Notes: a model not told the origin generated them from the sequence alone. A DNA stretch of 64,000 bases from an uncultured Muribaculaceae bacterium (GCA_910587235.1 CAJUKD010000012.1:16418-80417); one strand, 5' to 3'; positions 29,510 to 37,229 are shown, numbered from the stretch's first letter. Program-made: numbers and translations.

Positions 29510-30280
29510 TCACACCGAATCTGCGGCCATTTTCGTAAGTATTCCGACGCATCTTTCTATCATTTTCGAGCGGTCGCGCTTCCATTCGGTCGCTTCCATC
29601 CCTTTGTCGTATGCCGGATAAGGTTGCTGCGGCTTTACGCACCGAAAACGCTTGTCGAGCGCGTAAATGTATCGGTAGGTCTTGACGTGGAACACTTCAA
29701 AATCGCCTATCAGCATCCCGACATTGGCGCGTAGAAAGCCCGACGGCGATGTTGAGTTGGTGAATATCTGTTCGTGTACCATCTCACCGCTGCGCCTGTT
29801 ACGCAGAAACTTGGTGAGGTGAAAGCCGTAATACTGGAAGTTGGCGGCTTTGTAGATAGTGCCGCAGCCGAGGCGACCGTCGGCGAAACTCTGCACGGCC
29901 ACGAGGTTAGGGTCAAGGCGGCGCAGCAGCTTGATCGAGGCGGCTATCAGAATGCTCTCGGCATTGTGGCCGAGTTCATCATCTATCCACATACGGTTGA
30001 GTTCGCACATCCACGCTTTGGGATTGGGGTGCGTGAACAGGCGCGCCTTTGGATTCTTCATGTAGCCGTAGACGGCCACGCCGAGGCAGCGGTCGGGTTC
30101 GTCGGCGCGGAAGATTCCGAAGTTGTAGACACCGAAACCTCCGTCGTTCCATTTGTGGGAGTAGTGGTTCTTGACAATCATTTCCTTTGCGGTGGCCTTG
30201 TCAACAGGCGTTATCAGAAGCCGTCCGAGCGAGGAGGTCTCCTTGTAAATCTCCGTCGGGAGACTGTTGCTGTCATTCAT
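29510..30280 (-). CDS. mom: Mom-like DNA adenine modification protein
   Basis: 256 residues related to Mu Mom, a GNAT-fold protein that converts adenine in phage DNA to a carbamoylmethyl form and so blocks host restriction. Seen here: IVKNHYSHKWNDGGFGVYNFGIF (about 35-58), WMCELNRMWIDDELGHNAES and SFADGRLGCGTIYKAANFQYYGFH near 150, the most conserved block of the family. As in Mu it is the last late gene beside the right end. In Mu it is tightly controlled because it is toxic; no Com-like gene is adjacent here, but a plus-strand promoter points antisense into it. Confidence 0.85.
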   Translation of the reverse strand: MNDSNSLPTEIYKETSSLGRLLITPVDKATAKEMIVKNHYSHKWNDGGFGVYNFGIFRADEPDRCLGVAVYGYMKNPKARLFTHPNPKAWMCELNRMWIDDELGHNAESILIAASIKLLRRLDPNLVAVQSFADGRLGCGTIYKAANFQYYGFHLTKFLRNRRSGEMVHEQIFTNSTSPSGFLRANVGMLIGDFEVFHVKTYRYIYALDKRFRCVKPQQPYPAYDKGMEATEWKRDRSKMIERCVGILTKMAADSV

Positions 30281-30316
30281 TCAGCATAAAATGGGGTTTG
30301 ATAGTTTGTGAAACGG

Positions 30317-30347
30317 TTGGTTATCTCGCCCCTTTTGCGTAATTTTG
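30317..30347 (+). promoter_or_regulatory. Promoter of the structured RNA
   Basis: TTG (30317-30319), 20 bases, TAATTTTG (30340-30347). The expected start, about 30352, coincides with the first base of a long hairpin. Confidence 0.65.
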
Positions 30348-30351
30348 CAGT

Positions 30352-30525
30352 GGCAACCACATACAAAGACGCGATGCCCTGCGGTCAAAAGGCTTATACA
30401 GCCCTCGACTGCGCGGGGTATCGCGTCTTTGTGATAGTATGTGGTTGCCGCCTTTACTATCTGGTCGGGGGCTGTTTTTTATTGCCCACCGACGTATGTT
30501 TTCTGTTATTCTGTTTTTTTCATCG
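30352..30525 (+). ncRNA. Candidate structured small RNA in the prophage
   Basis: The 5' arm 30352-30375 pairs with 30420-30430 and 30437-30449, forming a 24-bp stem interrupted only by a 6-base bulge (30431-30436). The 44-base apical part contains a smaller GGCT/AGCC hairpin (30391-30403). A terminator-like hairpin (about 30463-30493) followed by T-rich DNA ends the unit near 30525. It lies on the strand opposite to the phage late genes and has its own promoter; no open frame of note is inside. It matches no RNA family I know. Confidence 0.6.
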
Positions 30526-30534
30526 GCTGTTTTA

Positions 30535-30564
30535 TTGGGGTTAAGAATTTAACGGTTATCTTTG
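30535..30564 (+). promoter_or_regulatory. Second plus-strand promoter
   Basis: TTG (30535-30537), 19 bases, TATCTTTG (30557-30564). The core GAATTTAACSGYTATCTTTGC is repeated almost exactly at 56074-56094, also on the plus strand. Confidence 0.6.
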
Positions 30565-30616
30565 CGCCATGCATTACACCCTCGACAGTTTTGCGATTTC
30601 GATTTCAAGATAGTGT

Positions 30617-30811
30617 ATGGTGTGTGCGGCATGTGCGATTCCCTCTCACACTAAGTTATCGCGGCAATGGCCGCGTCCGACAGCAGGGATTGAGCGTCTT
30701 ATAGACCCCGTTGAGATGATTTTGAACGAAGCACCGACTGGATTAGTCAGCGACAACCTACAAGATTTCACAACAGAGCATATAATGAGTTACGACCGCC
30801 GGGGTTTTTAG
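30617..30811 (+). CDS. Possible small protein in the second plus-strand unit
   Basis: 64 codons lying wholly inside the transcript predicted from the promoter at 30535 and the terminator at 30810. The C-terminal half (MILNEAPTGLVSDNLQDFTT...MSYDRRGF) looks protein-like; the N-terminal half less so, and translation might start at the internal ATG at 30716. I do not recognise it. The unit may instead be a non-coding RNA. Confidence 0.3.
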   Translation: MVCAACAIPSHTKLSRQWPRPTAGIERLIDPVEMILNEAPTGLVSDNLQDFTTEHIMSYDRRGF

Positions 30812-30843
30812 AGGAGCAGTTTTTCAACCGCCCCTCTTTTTTT
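30810..30843 (+). terminator. Terminator of the second plus-strand unit
   Basis: AGAGGAG pairs with CCCCTCT (one mismatch) across an 18-base loop and is followed by about seven T, on the plus strand. It abuts the stop of the leftward fibre-like gene. Confidence 0.65.
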
Positions 30844-30847
30844 GTCC

Positions 30848-32128
30848 CTAATCGGCAGAGAACCCACGGCGCACCACGGTCTTGTTGGTCTTCTTGTCGA
30901 GATGAAACCAAAGGCGGTATTTCATACGCGCCATCTCGCCGCCCGCGCTCTTGAACGTCTTCCCGGCTGCGGCAAACTGCAACGCGATCCGCGCATAGCA
31001 GCAAGCCTGTGTCTTGGGCTTTGTGCCTTTCTTGGAGGCCTTGACGCGAGTGCCGACCACTTTGTAGAGTCCGTTCCCGGCGGCGATTTCTGACAGACTC
31101 CCGCTTGCCACAATCATATCCGAGCAGACAGATCCGAGTTCCTTTCCGATAAGGGCATTGTCCTCCTTGTCGGTTACGCCTATGCACTTAGGCACATACC
31201 AGTTGTTAGGTGAGGAGGTGGAGAGTATCACGCCCTTGTAATGCACGTATTGGTTCTTCGGTTGCCGGAGCATGGATTTCCCTTTCCATGCGGCGTTTGT
31301 GCCTGTCGTGCCGCCGGAACGACGCTTTCGGCTGCGTTTCTTCTTGCGGAGCAGCACAAGTTGAACCCCCTCCGGGATAAAGCCGTGGCGCACATAGACG
31401 GTCGATCCTTTCACAACCTTAACGTCGATATGCAGGTTTTCCGTAACCGGGTAGAAACCTCCCCACGTCTTTGCCGCGCTGTTCCAATAGCGGACGTAGC
31501 GGCGCAGGTCGGGCAGGATCTGTTCCTGCGTGATGTTGTTCGCGCTGTGGCGGTAGACGTTGATCGTGTATTCCTCCGCGCCGTTCAGAGCGAAACACCC
31601 CTTGCGGCAGTTAAGACGCACGTTGTCCTTTTGCGCGTCCAACTGAACGCGGGTGAGGCTGTCGGTAGACAATACGGTGAGTTTCTTGGCGAGGTCGCTG
31701 TTGACGGCGGTGTAGTCGAGCAGTTTCTTTGCCAACTGGTCGTTGGTTTCTATCATCGAGAACCCGGAGGCCGGATATAATCCCGGCACGTTCTTTGTAT
31801 ATGTCGGCACATATTCGGCGTAACGGTAAATCCGCGCCTCGCGGTAGGTCGTGCCGTCGGCCACGATGTTCTCGGTTGTCTCCCGGATCTGAATGCCGTT
31901 GCCCGGCTTGGCTGCGGCCTTGAAGCGCAGCACCTCGCCGTCTATCACCACAACGCCGTCGGCGGTGGCCGTAGGTGCGAGCAGGATGTAACGTTTACCG
32001 CCTATCCTTGCGAATGCCTGTAAAAAGGTAATCTGGTCTTGTATGAACGACAGCCCCTGCGTCGATAATGGATACAGGCCATTGCCACCGTTTGCGACCG
32101 CCGTTGATAAATATTCCGCTCTGTTCAT
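30848..32128 (-). CDS. Tail fibre-like protein
   Basis: 426 residues, last structural gene before mom. The N-terminus (NRAEYLSTAVANGGNGLYPLS, then FIQDQITFLQAFARIGG) looks like a phage tail attachment region. The middle is beta-rich, and about 290-300 is a very basic stretch (LLRKKKRSRKRR). I place the start at 32128; an earlier in-frame codon at 32188 lies even deeper in the upstream gene. It already overlaps that gene by 134 bases. Its position after the gpI-like gene fits the fibre position in Mu (gp49), but the role is inferred. Confidence 0.6.
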   Translation of the reverse strand: MNRAEYLSTAVANGGNGLYPLSTQGLSFIQDQITFLQAFARIGGKRYILLAPTATADGVVVIDGEVLRFKAAAKPGNGIQIRETTENIVADGTTYREARIYRYAEYVPTYTKNVPGLYPASGFSMIETNDQLAKKLLDYTAVNSDLAKKLTVLSTDSLTRVQLDAQKDNVRLNCRKGCFALNGAEEYTINVYRHSANNITQEQILPDLRRYVRYWNSAAKTWGGFYPVTENLHIDVKVVKGSTVYVRHGFIPEGVQLVLLRKKKRSRKRRSGGTTGTNAAWKGKSMLRQPKNQYVHYKGVILSTSSPNNWYVPKCIGVTDKEDNALIGKELGSVCSDMIVASGSLSEIAAGNGLYKVVGTRVKASKKGTKPKTQACCYARIALQFAAAGKTFKSAGGEMARMKYRLWFHLDKKTNKTVVRRGFSAD

Positions 32129-32672
32129 TGCTTGAGTTTGTTGGGGTGTAAATCGGAGTTTTTGAAAGGATTCTGTATTGCTCCACAATGGCCTTCACCT
32201 TGTCGAGCTGCGTTGTGTAGATGTTGTTGGGGACGCGCACGATGAACGAGTTCTGCGGCGCGTTGAGCCGCGCTTCGTCGGCGAGCAACGGTGTCGGATG
32301 TTCCGGCGGCTCACCCTCTACGGGCTTGCGGTTCTTCTTCTCGTCCACGGCGAGCAACTGGTTCGGCATCGTCGGGTCTTTTGCATAGACCCACTCCCCC
32401 TCGTATGCCCCCGCGTCCTCGATCTCAAACCCTTTTTTCAGATTGAAAGCGTCGTTGAGAGCGGCGCGGAGATAGCACACCTGCCCGTTGTGGCTCAACC
32501 TGTATATGTGGTCGCCACGCGCCCGCAGGAAGCGCGGGTACAGCCCTGTGTCGTCGCCGAGGTAGAGCGGCGAGCATAAGGCGCGGCAGAAAGCGAACAC
32601 CCGGCGCAGACGCAGGAACGTCGGCAGCATGGTCGCTATCCACTTGTCGAAATCTATGTCAAAAATCATCAT
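31995..32672 (-). CDS. Baseplate protein, gpI/Mu gp48-like
   Basis: 225 residues. The start overlaps the end of the gpJ-like gene by four bases (ATGA type). The N-terminal FDKWIATMLPTFLRLRRVFAFCRALCSPL is typical of P2 gpI / Mu gp48 proteins, which link fibres to baseplate wedges. The C-terminal 45 residues are encoded in the stretch that also encodes the start of the fibre gene. Confidence 0.65.
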   Translation of the reverse strand: MMIFDIDFDKWIATMLPTFLRLRRVFAFCRALCSPLYLGDDTGLYPRFLRARGDHIYRLSHNGQVCYLRAALNDAFNLKKGFEIEDAGAYEGEWVYAKDPTMPNQLLAVDEKKNRKPVEGEPPEHPTPLLADEARLNAPQNSFIVRVPNNIYTTQLDKVKAIVEQYRILSKTPIYTPTNSSNEQSGIFINGGRKRWQWPVSIIDAGAVVHTRPDYLFTGIRKDRR

Positions 32673-33589
32673 TCGGCCACTTGATAGGCACGGCCTCTGA
32701 CCGTGAGGTTCTGCAATGCGTAATAACCCGAATAGGGACGGCGGTAGCCGACGACACGCGAGTAAGCCTCCGAGCCTCCGGCTGCGGCCTCCACTTTCAC
32801 GATGTCGGCCACGCGCACTCCCTCAATGGACTGCAAAGCGGCCATAAGGTCGGAGTTTCGGTATTCGCCGTTGAAAGGCAGCTTGGATATGACACCGCTC
32901 ACGGCCTCGGTTATCACGTCCTTGCCGTCGCGCAGCAGCCTTATGGCCGTGTAGCCGTCCGCATCCGGGCGACCGTTGCCTGTGGGCTGCGCCGTGAGTA
33001 TGGCCGGATCATAAAGCACCACGAGTTCCACGCGCATATTGTCTGCGGGTTCGTTCAGCACCTTTATGGCCACTCCCGCGTCCTTTATCTGCGAGAGGTA
33101 GCCTTTCAGTCCGGCGAGGTCATCGGGCTGCAGAGGCGTGGGCTGGCCGTTGTTGCCCCTCGCGGCAACCTTGATGAACACCTGCGTGTTGTCCTCGGTG
33201 GCGACCGCGTATTTCACCACACGTGCCTTTTCGATGTCGGCCTCCGTCATTCCCGACGTGTCGTAGTAGTCGGCCACGACCACGCCGTCGGTCATTATGA
33301 GATCCTTGCCGCGCATATAGGCGAGGGTCTTTGTAACGTACCAACGGAGCGTGTGCGGGCGCAGGGCATCTATCCTCGCGTCCACCTCCTCGCGGTGGCG
33401 GTCGAAAAGTTTTTCGAGCAGCCATATACAGGAGGCGACGACGTAGAACATCAGGCTCTCCAGCGACACCGGCGAGAAAGCCTTGTCAAAGGATTGGTTC
33501 TCTTTCAGTCCGTACCCTGTGCGGATAGCGTCCTGTGAGATGAAGGTCTCGCATATCTGAGCCTTTATCTCGGCGATTGACCGTGACAT
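32669..33589 (-). CDS. Baseplate wedge protein, gpJ/Mu gp47-like
   Basis: 306 residues. The region 90-230 (LIMTDGVVVADYYDTSGMTE...KVAARGNNGQPTPLQPDDLAGLKGYLSQIKDAGVAI) followed by VISKLPFNGEYRNSDLMAALQSIEGV matches the baseplate J pattern (integer-valued insertion and a C-terminal module with an SDL-like phrase). In contractile tails this forms the wedge. It starts 5 bases after the RT stop, so it is expressed from the same mRNA. Confidence 0.7.
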   Translation of the reverse strand: MSRSIAEIKAQICETFISQDAIRTGYGLKENQSFDKAFSPVSLESLMFYVVASCIWLLEKLFDRHREEVDARIDALRPHTLRWYVTKTLAYMRGKDLIMTDGVVVADYYDTSGMTEADIEKARVVKYAVATEDNTQVFIKVAARGNNGQPTPLQPDDLAGLKGYLSQIKDAGVAIKVLNEPADNMRVELVVLYDPAILTAQPTGNGRPDADGYTAIRLLRDGKDVITEAVSGVISKLPFNGEYRNSDLMAALQSIEGVRVADIVKVEAAAGGSEAYSRVVGYRRPYSGYYALQNLTVRGRAYQVAE

Positions 33590-33593
33590 CGCC

Positions 33594-35252
33594 TCACGCT
33601 TTGTTGAGCGCGGCTATGGCCGAGCGGTAAGCGTCGAAATCAATCTCCGGGCGCGGTGCGTCGCCGTAACGCAGGTCGAGGTCATACTGAATGTCGGCCA
33701 CAACTCGCTCCGGGTCGGGAATGCCTAAGTAGCGCATTTCAGAATAGGCCACAAGGCCGCTGTCAACCTCCTTGCCCTGCTGCGGTTCCTCGGCGGGAGG
33801 GGGTGTGCCGTTTTTGGCGGCGCGGCTCAACGCCTTGCGCTTGCGGAACGCGGCGCGTTTGTCAACTTCGGGGATTGTTGTCTTGACAGGCTCGTAATCC
33901 CAACGAACAATGCAACCCCTTTTGCGACCGGTGTTGAACTGCTCAACGGCAGGGAGCGTCTCCCCGCTGAAAACTCGTGCTGTCATTCGCTTTGCTTTTG
34001 GTATTCTGTTTCTTGATGCTTGTTTACGCTTGCGGCGGAGCATACGCTTCACGCGCTCGCGGTGTTTGTATTTCTGTTTTAGTATTATCTTGGTGAAGTC
34101 CCATTCCACCACAATGTATTTCATCCACGCCTCGGAGATCCTACCGCAGAAAGCCCGGCGCATACCATATTCCTGTCCTTGCCGCATGAGGCCGAGATAG
34201 GAGTTGATGCAGCTCACGAAATGCTCCGCGTTGGCTTTGCACCATGCCGCGCCGCGCTCCTCGGCCTGTCGGTTGAATCCGTGCAGACGGCACATCGCTT
34301 TTCCGAGGGTGCGGTTGGCGATGTAGATGCGCTCTCCCTTGATGACCGTGCCGAGGAATTTAACGCCTTTCTTGTAGTGCTGCAGGTAATACTTTTTCGG
34401 GTTTACCCTCACCTCGGCTGTCTGCCACAGGTGTTCCCTGATAAGCGGCATAGCGAGTAGCAGTTTCTCCTTGTCGCAGTCCACGGTGGCCGTGTCGTCC
34501 ACATAGCGGTCTATGTCGAGGCCGAGGGTCTCGGTAAGGTAATGGTCGGTCTCGTCAAGCAGAAAATTCGCCACGAGCTGCGAGGTGATGTTTCCGATCG
34601 GGAGGCCGTACCCCTCCGGCACGGTGAACAGGCTTTTGTTCGGAGGCAGTTCCTCCCACTTGCGCGGGTCGCCCTGTATGATGCACCCCTCCGCCGGGGA
34701 GTTGAGCAGAGTTACCTGCGTGAGGTAGACAAGCGTCTCCACGTCCGCGCACTTGTACCGCTCCCGGATGAAACGGCAGAGTTTATCCGTCACCATCGCC
34801 CGGTTTATCGACATGAAGAAACCTTTGAGGTCATATTTCAGAACCCAGCAGTCGCGGGTGTAGTTCTCGGATTTCTCGCGTATGGCCTCGTGCAGATGTT
34901 TCACGGCGGCAAGCGTACCCTTACCCTTGCGGCAGTTGAAACTCGCCGGGATGAACTGCGCCTCGAAAAGCGGTTCTATCCGCTGTGCGATCCAAGTCTG
35001 CACTATCCTGTCCCGGAACATCGCCGCGAATACCTCCCGCAGCGTCGGCCATTCCACGAGGAACGTGATCGAGGGCTGCGGCCTGTACCGTCCGGCCTGT
35101 ATCTCTTCGCGCAGTTTCAGCAGTTCGGCCTCGTAGTGTATCTCAAAGGCCGCAGCCGCCTCAGTCCACGCCTTGTTGCGGCGGCACTGATAATAGGCGG
35201 ACAAAAGACTGTCGTAGCCTATGGCGATATGTTGTTCCGGTTGGTTGTTCAT
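33594..35252 (-). CDS. Diversity-generating retroelement reverse transcriptase
   Basis: 552 residues. Motif 3 Asp141 is in KYDLKGFF, the DGR-specific motif 4 reads LPIGNITSQLVANF (218-231) in place of the usual QG, and the catalytic box is RYVDDTATVD (249-258). The enzyme copies template RNA with errors at adenines, working with Avd. I start it at MNNQPEQ (35252) just past the template repeat; the frame stays open through the template to 35447, but that part is only a pseudo-translation of the repeat. About 140 residues follow the usual end of the thumb, which is longer than most DGR RTs; the tail (GLVAYSEMRYLGIPDP...YRSAIAALNKA) is unrecognised. Confidence 0.93.
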   Translation of the reverse strand: MNNQPEQHIAIGYDSLLSAYYQCRRNKAWTEAAAAFEIHYEAELLKLREEIQAGRYRPQPSITFLVEWPTLREVFAAMFRDRIVQTWIAQRIEPLFEAQFIPASFNCRKGKGTLAAVKHLHEAIREKSENYTRDCWVLKYDLKGFFMSINRAMVTDKLCRFIRERYKCADVETLVYLTQVTLLNSPAEGCIIQGDPRKWEELPPNKSLFTVPEGYGLPIGNITSQLVANFLLDETDHYLTETLGLDIDRYVDDTATVDCDKEKLLLAMPLIREHLWQTAEVRVNPKKYYLQHYKKGVKFLGTVIKGERIYIANRTLGKAMCRLHGFNRQAEERGAAWCKANAEHFVSCINSYLGLMRQGQEYGMRRAFCGRISEAWMKYIVVEWDFTKIILKQKYKHRERVKRMLRRKRKQASRNRIPKAKRMTARVFSGETLPAVEQFNTGRKRGCIVRWDYEPVKTTIPEVDKRAAFRKRKALSRAAKNGTPPPAEEPQQGKEVDSGLVAYSEMRYLGIPDPERVVADIQYDLDLRYGDAPRPEIDFDAYRSAIAALNKA

Positions 35253-35266
35253 TTTCCGTTGAAATT

Positions 35267-35352
35267 CCGACACCGCCCGCACGTCGTTAGTGTTGTTTCT
35301 GTTGTTGTTGATGTTGCCATTGTAGTTGACAACCCACGAGCAGTAATCTTCT
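35267..35352 (-). repeat. DGR template repeat (TR)
   Basis: 86 bases aligned without gaps to 35972-36057 (offset 705). On the coding strand it reads as a series of Asn codons (nine AAC/AAT), the usual design for adenine mutagenesis. Differences from the variable repeat fall at 35288, 35294, 35297, 35298, 35302, 35303, 35308, 35312, 35321, 35326, 35327, 35344, 35349 and 35352, all adenine in the template strand; the only other difference is 35281, next to the conserved GC-rich 3' end (35267-35280). Confidence 0.95.
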
Positions 35353-35449
35353 GTGACTGGCTTGTTCCTTGCTCTTAATGAGAGCGCACAGACCTTTTCA
35401 TTAAAGAAAATCGCGCTTCCGTAAGCCGTGGCCGACGGAACACTCACTC

Positions 35450-35824
35450 TTAGACACCTTTTTTCGCCCTTTCAGCCGTGGCCTTGCGCCACGACCCGAG
35501 CTGCCCGGATATATCGGCCATAAGCTCCGACAGACTTGTCTGTTTCTGCAATGGCAGCACCCGCGCCTCGTTGCACAGCCGCATATACGTGTTCAGCACC
35601 GTGAATTTCGTCAACGCCCGGTCTATGTAGACAACCTTGTGCGCCACGTTCTGCTCATCCCACGCATACACTATCAGCGCGATCAGATCCGTTGCAGCGT
35701 CCAACGTCTTCTCCCAAAGCCACCGTCGGTATTTCACAGGCACGTTGTCGCTGAGGCCGACCATCTGCTGTATCAGCCTGTAAACGCTCTTGTATGCCCC
35801 GGCTGTCGCCGCGCCGTTTGCCAT
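35450..35824 (-). CDS. avd: Accessory variability determinant (Avd)
   Basis: 124 residues, almost entirely helical (YKSVYRLIQQMVGLSD, YRRWLWEKTLDAATDLIALIVYAW, KFTVLNTYMRLCNEAR, LSELMADISGQLGSWRKATAERAKKG), basic, of the four-helix-bundle S23-like Avd family that forms a barrel-shaped pentamer and binds RT and template RNA. The start at ATG 35824 is preferred over the TTG at 35851 because a promoter box overlaps the latter. It lies between target gene and template, the most common DGR layout. Confidence 0.88.
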   Translation of the reverse strand: MANGAATAGAYKSVYRLIQQMVGLSDNVPVKYRRWLWEKTLDAATDLIALIVYAWDEQNVAHKVVYIDRALTKFTVLNTYMRLCNEARVLPLQKQTSLSELMADISGQLGSWRKATAERAKKGV

Positions 35825-35848
35825 TTCAGTTAATTTTTTAATCGTCTG

Positions 35849-35856
35849 CAAAGTTA
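35849..35856 (-). promoter_or_regulatory. Candidate promoter of avd-TR-RT
   Basis: TAACTTTG on the minus strand, a good -7 box, 25 bases before the avd ATG. No TTG is at the expected -33 position. It would allow the retroelement core to be expressed apart from the late tail operon. Confidence 0.45.
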
Positions 35857-35870
35857 CGAAAATTTTTTCG

Positions 35871-35928
35871 ACCGGGCTTCGCCCGGTGTCGCTTTCCCTC
35901 TGCCCGGTCGCCCTTTAAGGGGGCGACC
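35871..35928. repeat. Two hairpins downstream of the DGR variable repeat
   Basis: Hairpin 1: ACCGGGC/GCCCGGT, 35871-35877 with 35881-35887, 3-base loop. Hairpin 2: GGTCGCCC/GGGCGACC, 35906-35913 with 35921-35928, 7-base loop, 23 bases past the target stop codon. In the Bordetella phage DGR an 8-bp-stem hairpin just after the variable repeat is needed for retrohoming; hairpin 2 is in the matching place. A run of T does not follow, so neither is a good terminator. Confidence 0.7.
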
Positions 35929-35951
35929 TCACCAAAGGAAAGGAAAAAGGT

Positions 35952-37172
35952 TTAATATTCAAAATGAAAAGCCGACACCGCCCGCTCGTCGTCAGTGTAG
36001 TCCCTGAAGTTGGTGACGTTGCCATCGTAGCCGACAACCCACGAGCAGCAATCGTCGAAGACAGTGCTCGTCCACCAGTACTCGTAATGCCCGTTGGGAT
36101 TCTGCCATTGCCCTTTGTCGTTCTGATAAGGCAAAAGGGCATAAGCCCATGTCTCTGCGTCGCTGTTCATCGCCTCCTGCATGAGTCGGTTGATGGCCGT
36201 TCTGTTCAGCCATATCAGATACACCTGTCCTGCCGACGGCAGCCATCGGTTCTCTGAATAGTCATATATTACCGACCCGACCCACTCTGCCGCCAATGCG
36301 CCGTTTACAGCTCTGAGTATCTTGGCCGTGTTCATATTGCCGTCCATGTCGGCGCGGGCGCGGTTCTGAGCCTCGGCATAATCGCCTTGCCATTTACCCG
36401 CTTCCGTATGGTGGTTTATATGCTCCATGCCTGGGATATACATTCCGTATGCCCTGCTGTTGCTCCATGCCATTCTCTCAACCGAGAAAGAATTGGGAGC
36501 TATGACAAAGCAGGTGTCTGCCGTAGCCACCATAATTCCGTAGTTGTAGTAGTCCATGAAGTTCTCGCCGGGACGCAGGTCGGGAGTTGCCCTCGCCTCT
36601 ATCTCGTCCCAGTCATCTGTAAAGTGGTCGAACAGGTAGGGTACAGGACGGTAGAGTTCGTCTCCCCAGTCCATATCTTCGTCTTCAGTACCGTGGAATA
36701 TCGCGCCAAACCACCAAACACCAACAGGCACACACCACAGCACGATAATTGGCCGCTCGCCAATGGCGGCTGTATGCACCCACTGAAACGATGCGCTCAG
36801 CCCCGGATGCTTGGCGTAAACCGCAAACTGAAAGCCGTGGGGCACATCAAACTCCGCAATGCCGTCGCCGTTCACCTTGATTTCTTTCCTCGGCATATTT
36901 ACCGCCGGATAACCTTTCGTGGTAAATATATCCACATAAACGGTTGCGTCGGTAGAGCAGGCTGTAAGCCCCTCGCTGTCGAGGGTGTTTACACGCACCC
37001 TTACGTGTTCCCTCGGTATCTCTCCGAGCGTCTCCACCACCTCGGCCACGGCCTCGGTGAGACCTGCAAGCATCCCGCCAACCATCTCCGGCGTGATTGA
37101 TTTCGGCATTACCGCCTCGCGGATCTCTGCCGACGTTGCCCGCAGTTCGTCGGGCTTCCAGTCCTGTTTCAT
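35952..37172 (-). CDS. DGR target: tail tip/fibre protein with C-type-lectin-like domain
   Basis: 406 residues. The N-terminal 65 residues are helical and likely attach to the tail. From about 70 there is a carboxypeptidase-like beta region, then a membrane-like but probably buried stretch (IIVLWCVPVGVWWFGAIF). The C-terminal 130 residues are the lectin-like fold (RWLPSAGQVYLIWLNR, then YEYWWTSTVFDDCCSWVVG). The variable repeat occupies the last 35 residues and ends seven codons before the stop, giving changed residues G, D, V, T, F, D, Y, D where the template has Asn or Ile. This protein most likely binds the host surface. It follows baseplate genes and precedes avd. Confidence 0.9.
   Translation of the reverse strand: MKQDWKPDELRATSAEIREAVMPKSITPEMVGGMLAGLTEAVAEVVETLGEIPREHVRVRVNTLDSEGLTACSTDATVYVDIFTTKGYPAVNMPRKEIKVNGDGIAEFDVPHGFQFAVYAKHPGLSASFQWVHTAAIGERPIIVLWCVPVGVWWFGAIFHGTEDEDMDWGDELYRPVPYLFDHFTDDWDEIEARATPDLRPGENFMDYYNYGIMVATADTCFVIAPNSFSVERMAWSNSRAYGMYIPGMEHINHHTEAGKWQGDYAEAQNRARADMDGNMNTAKILRAVNGALAAEWVGSVIYDYSENRWLPSAGQVYLIWLNRTAINRLMQEAMNSDAETWAYALLPYQNDKGQWQNPNGHYEYWWTSTVFDDCCSWVVGYDGNVTNFRDYTDDERAVSAFHFEY
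35972..36057 (-). repeat. DGR variable repeat (VR) with IMH
   Basis: Partner of the template repeat, inside the 3' end of the lectin-domain gene. The invariant GC-rich 3' end (35972-35985, coding strand GCGGGCGGTGTCGG) is the initiation-of-mutagenic-homology element; the base just before it (35986) is the single non-adenine difference, as expected between IMH and its template counterpart. Confidence 0.95.
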
Positions 37173-37229
37173 ATTGTCTGTTTATGATGATGTTGTTTGT
37201 AATGCGTCTGTTTTCTCTCCTTTCGCGCC

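Noticed and set aside
33594..35252. RT as part of a retron or group II intron
   Set aside because: No msr/msd-like structure or intron domain V; the motif 4 sequence and the paired repeats are specific to DGRs.
35253..35447. N-terminal extension of the RT through the template repeat
   Set aside because: The translated sequence is only the template repeat read in the target's frame; an RT start at 35252 fits family length and keeps the template non-coding.
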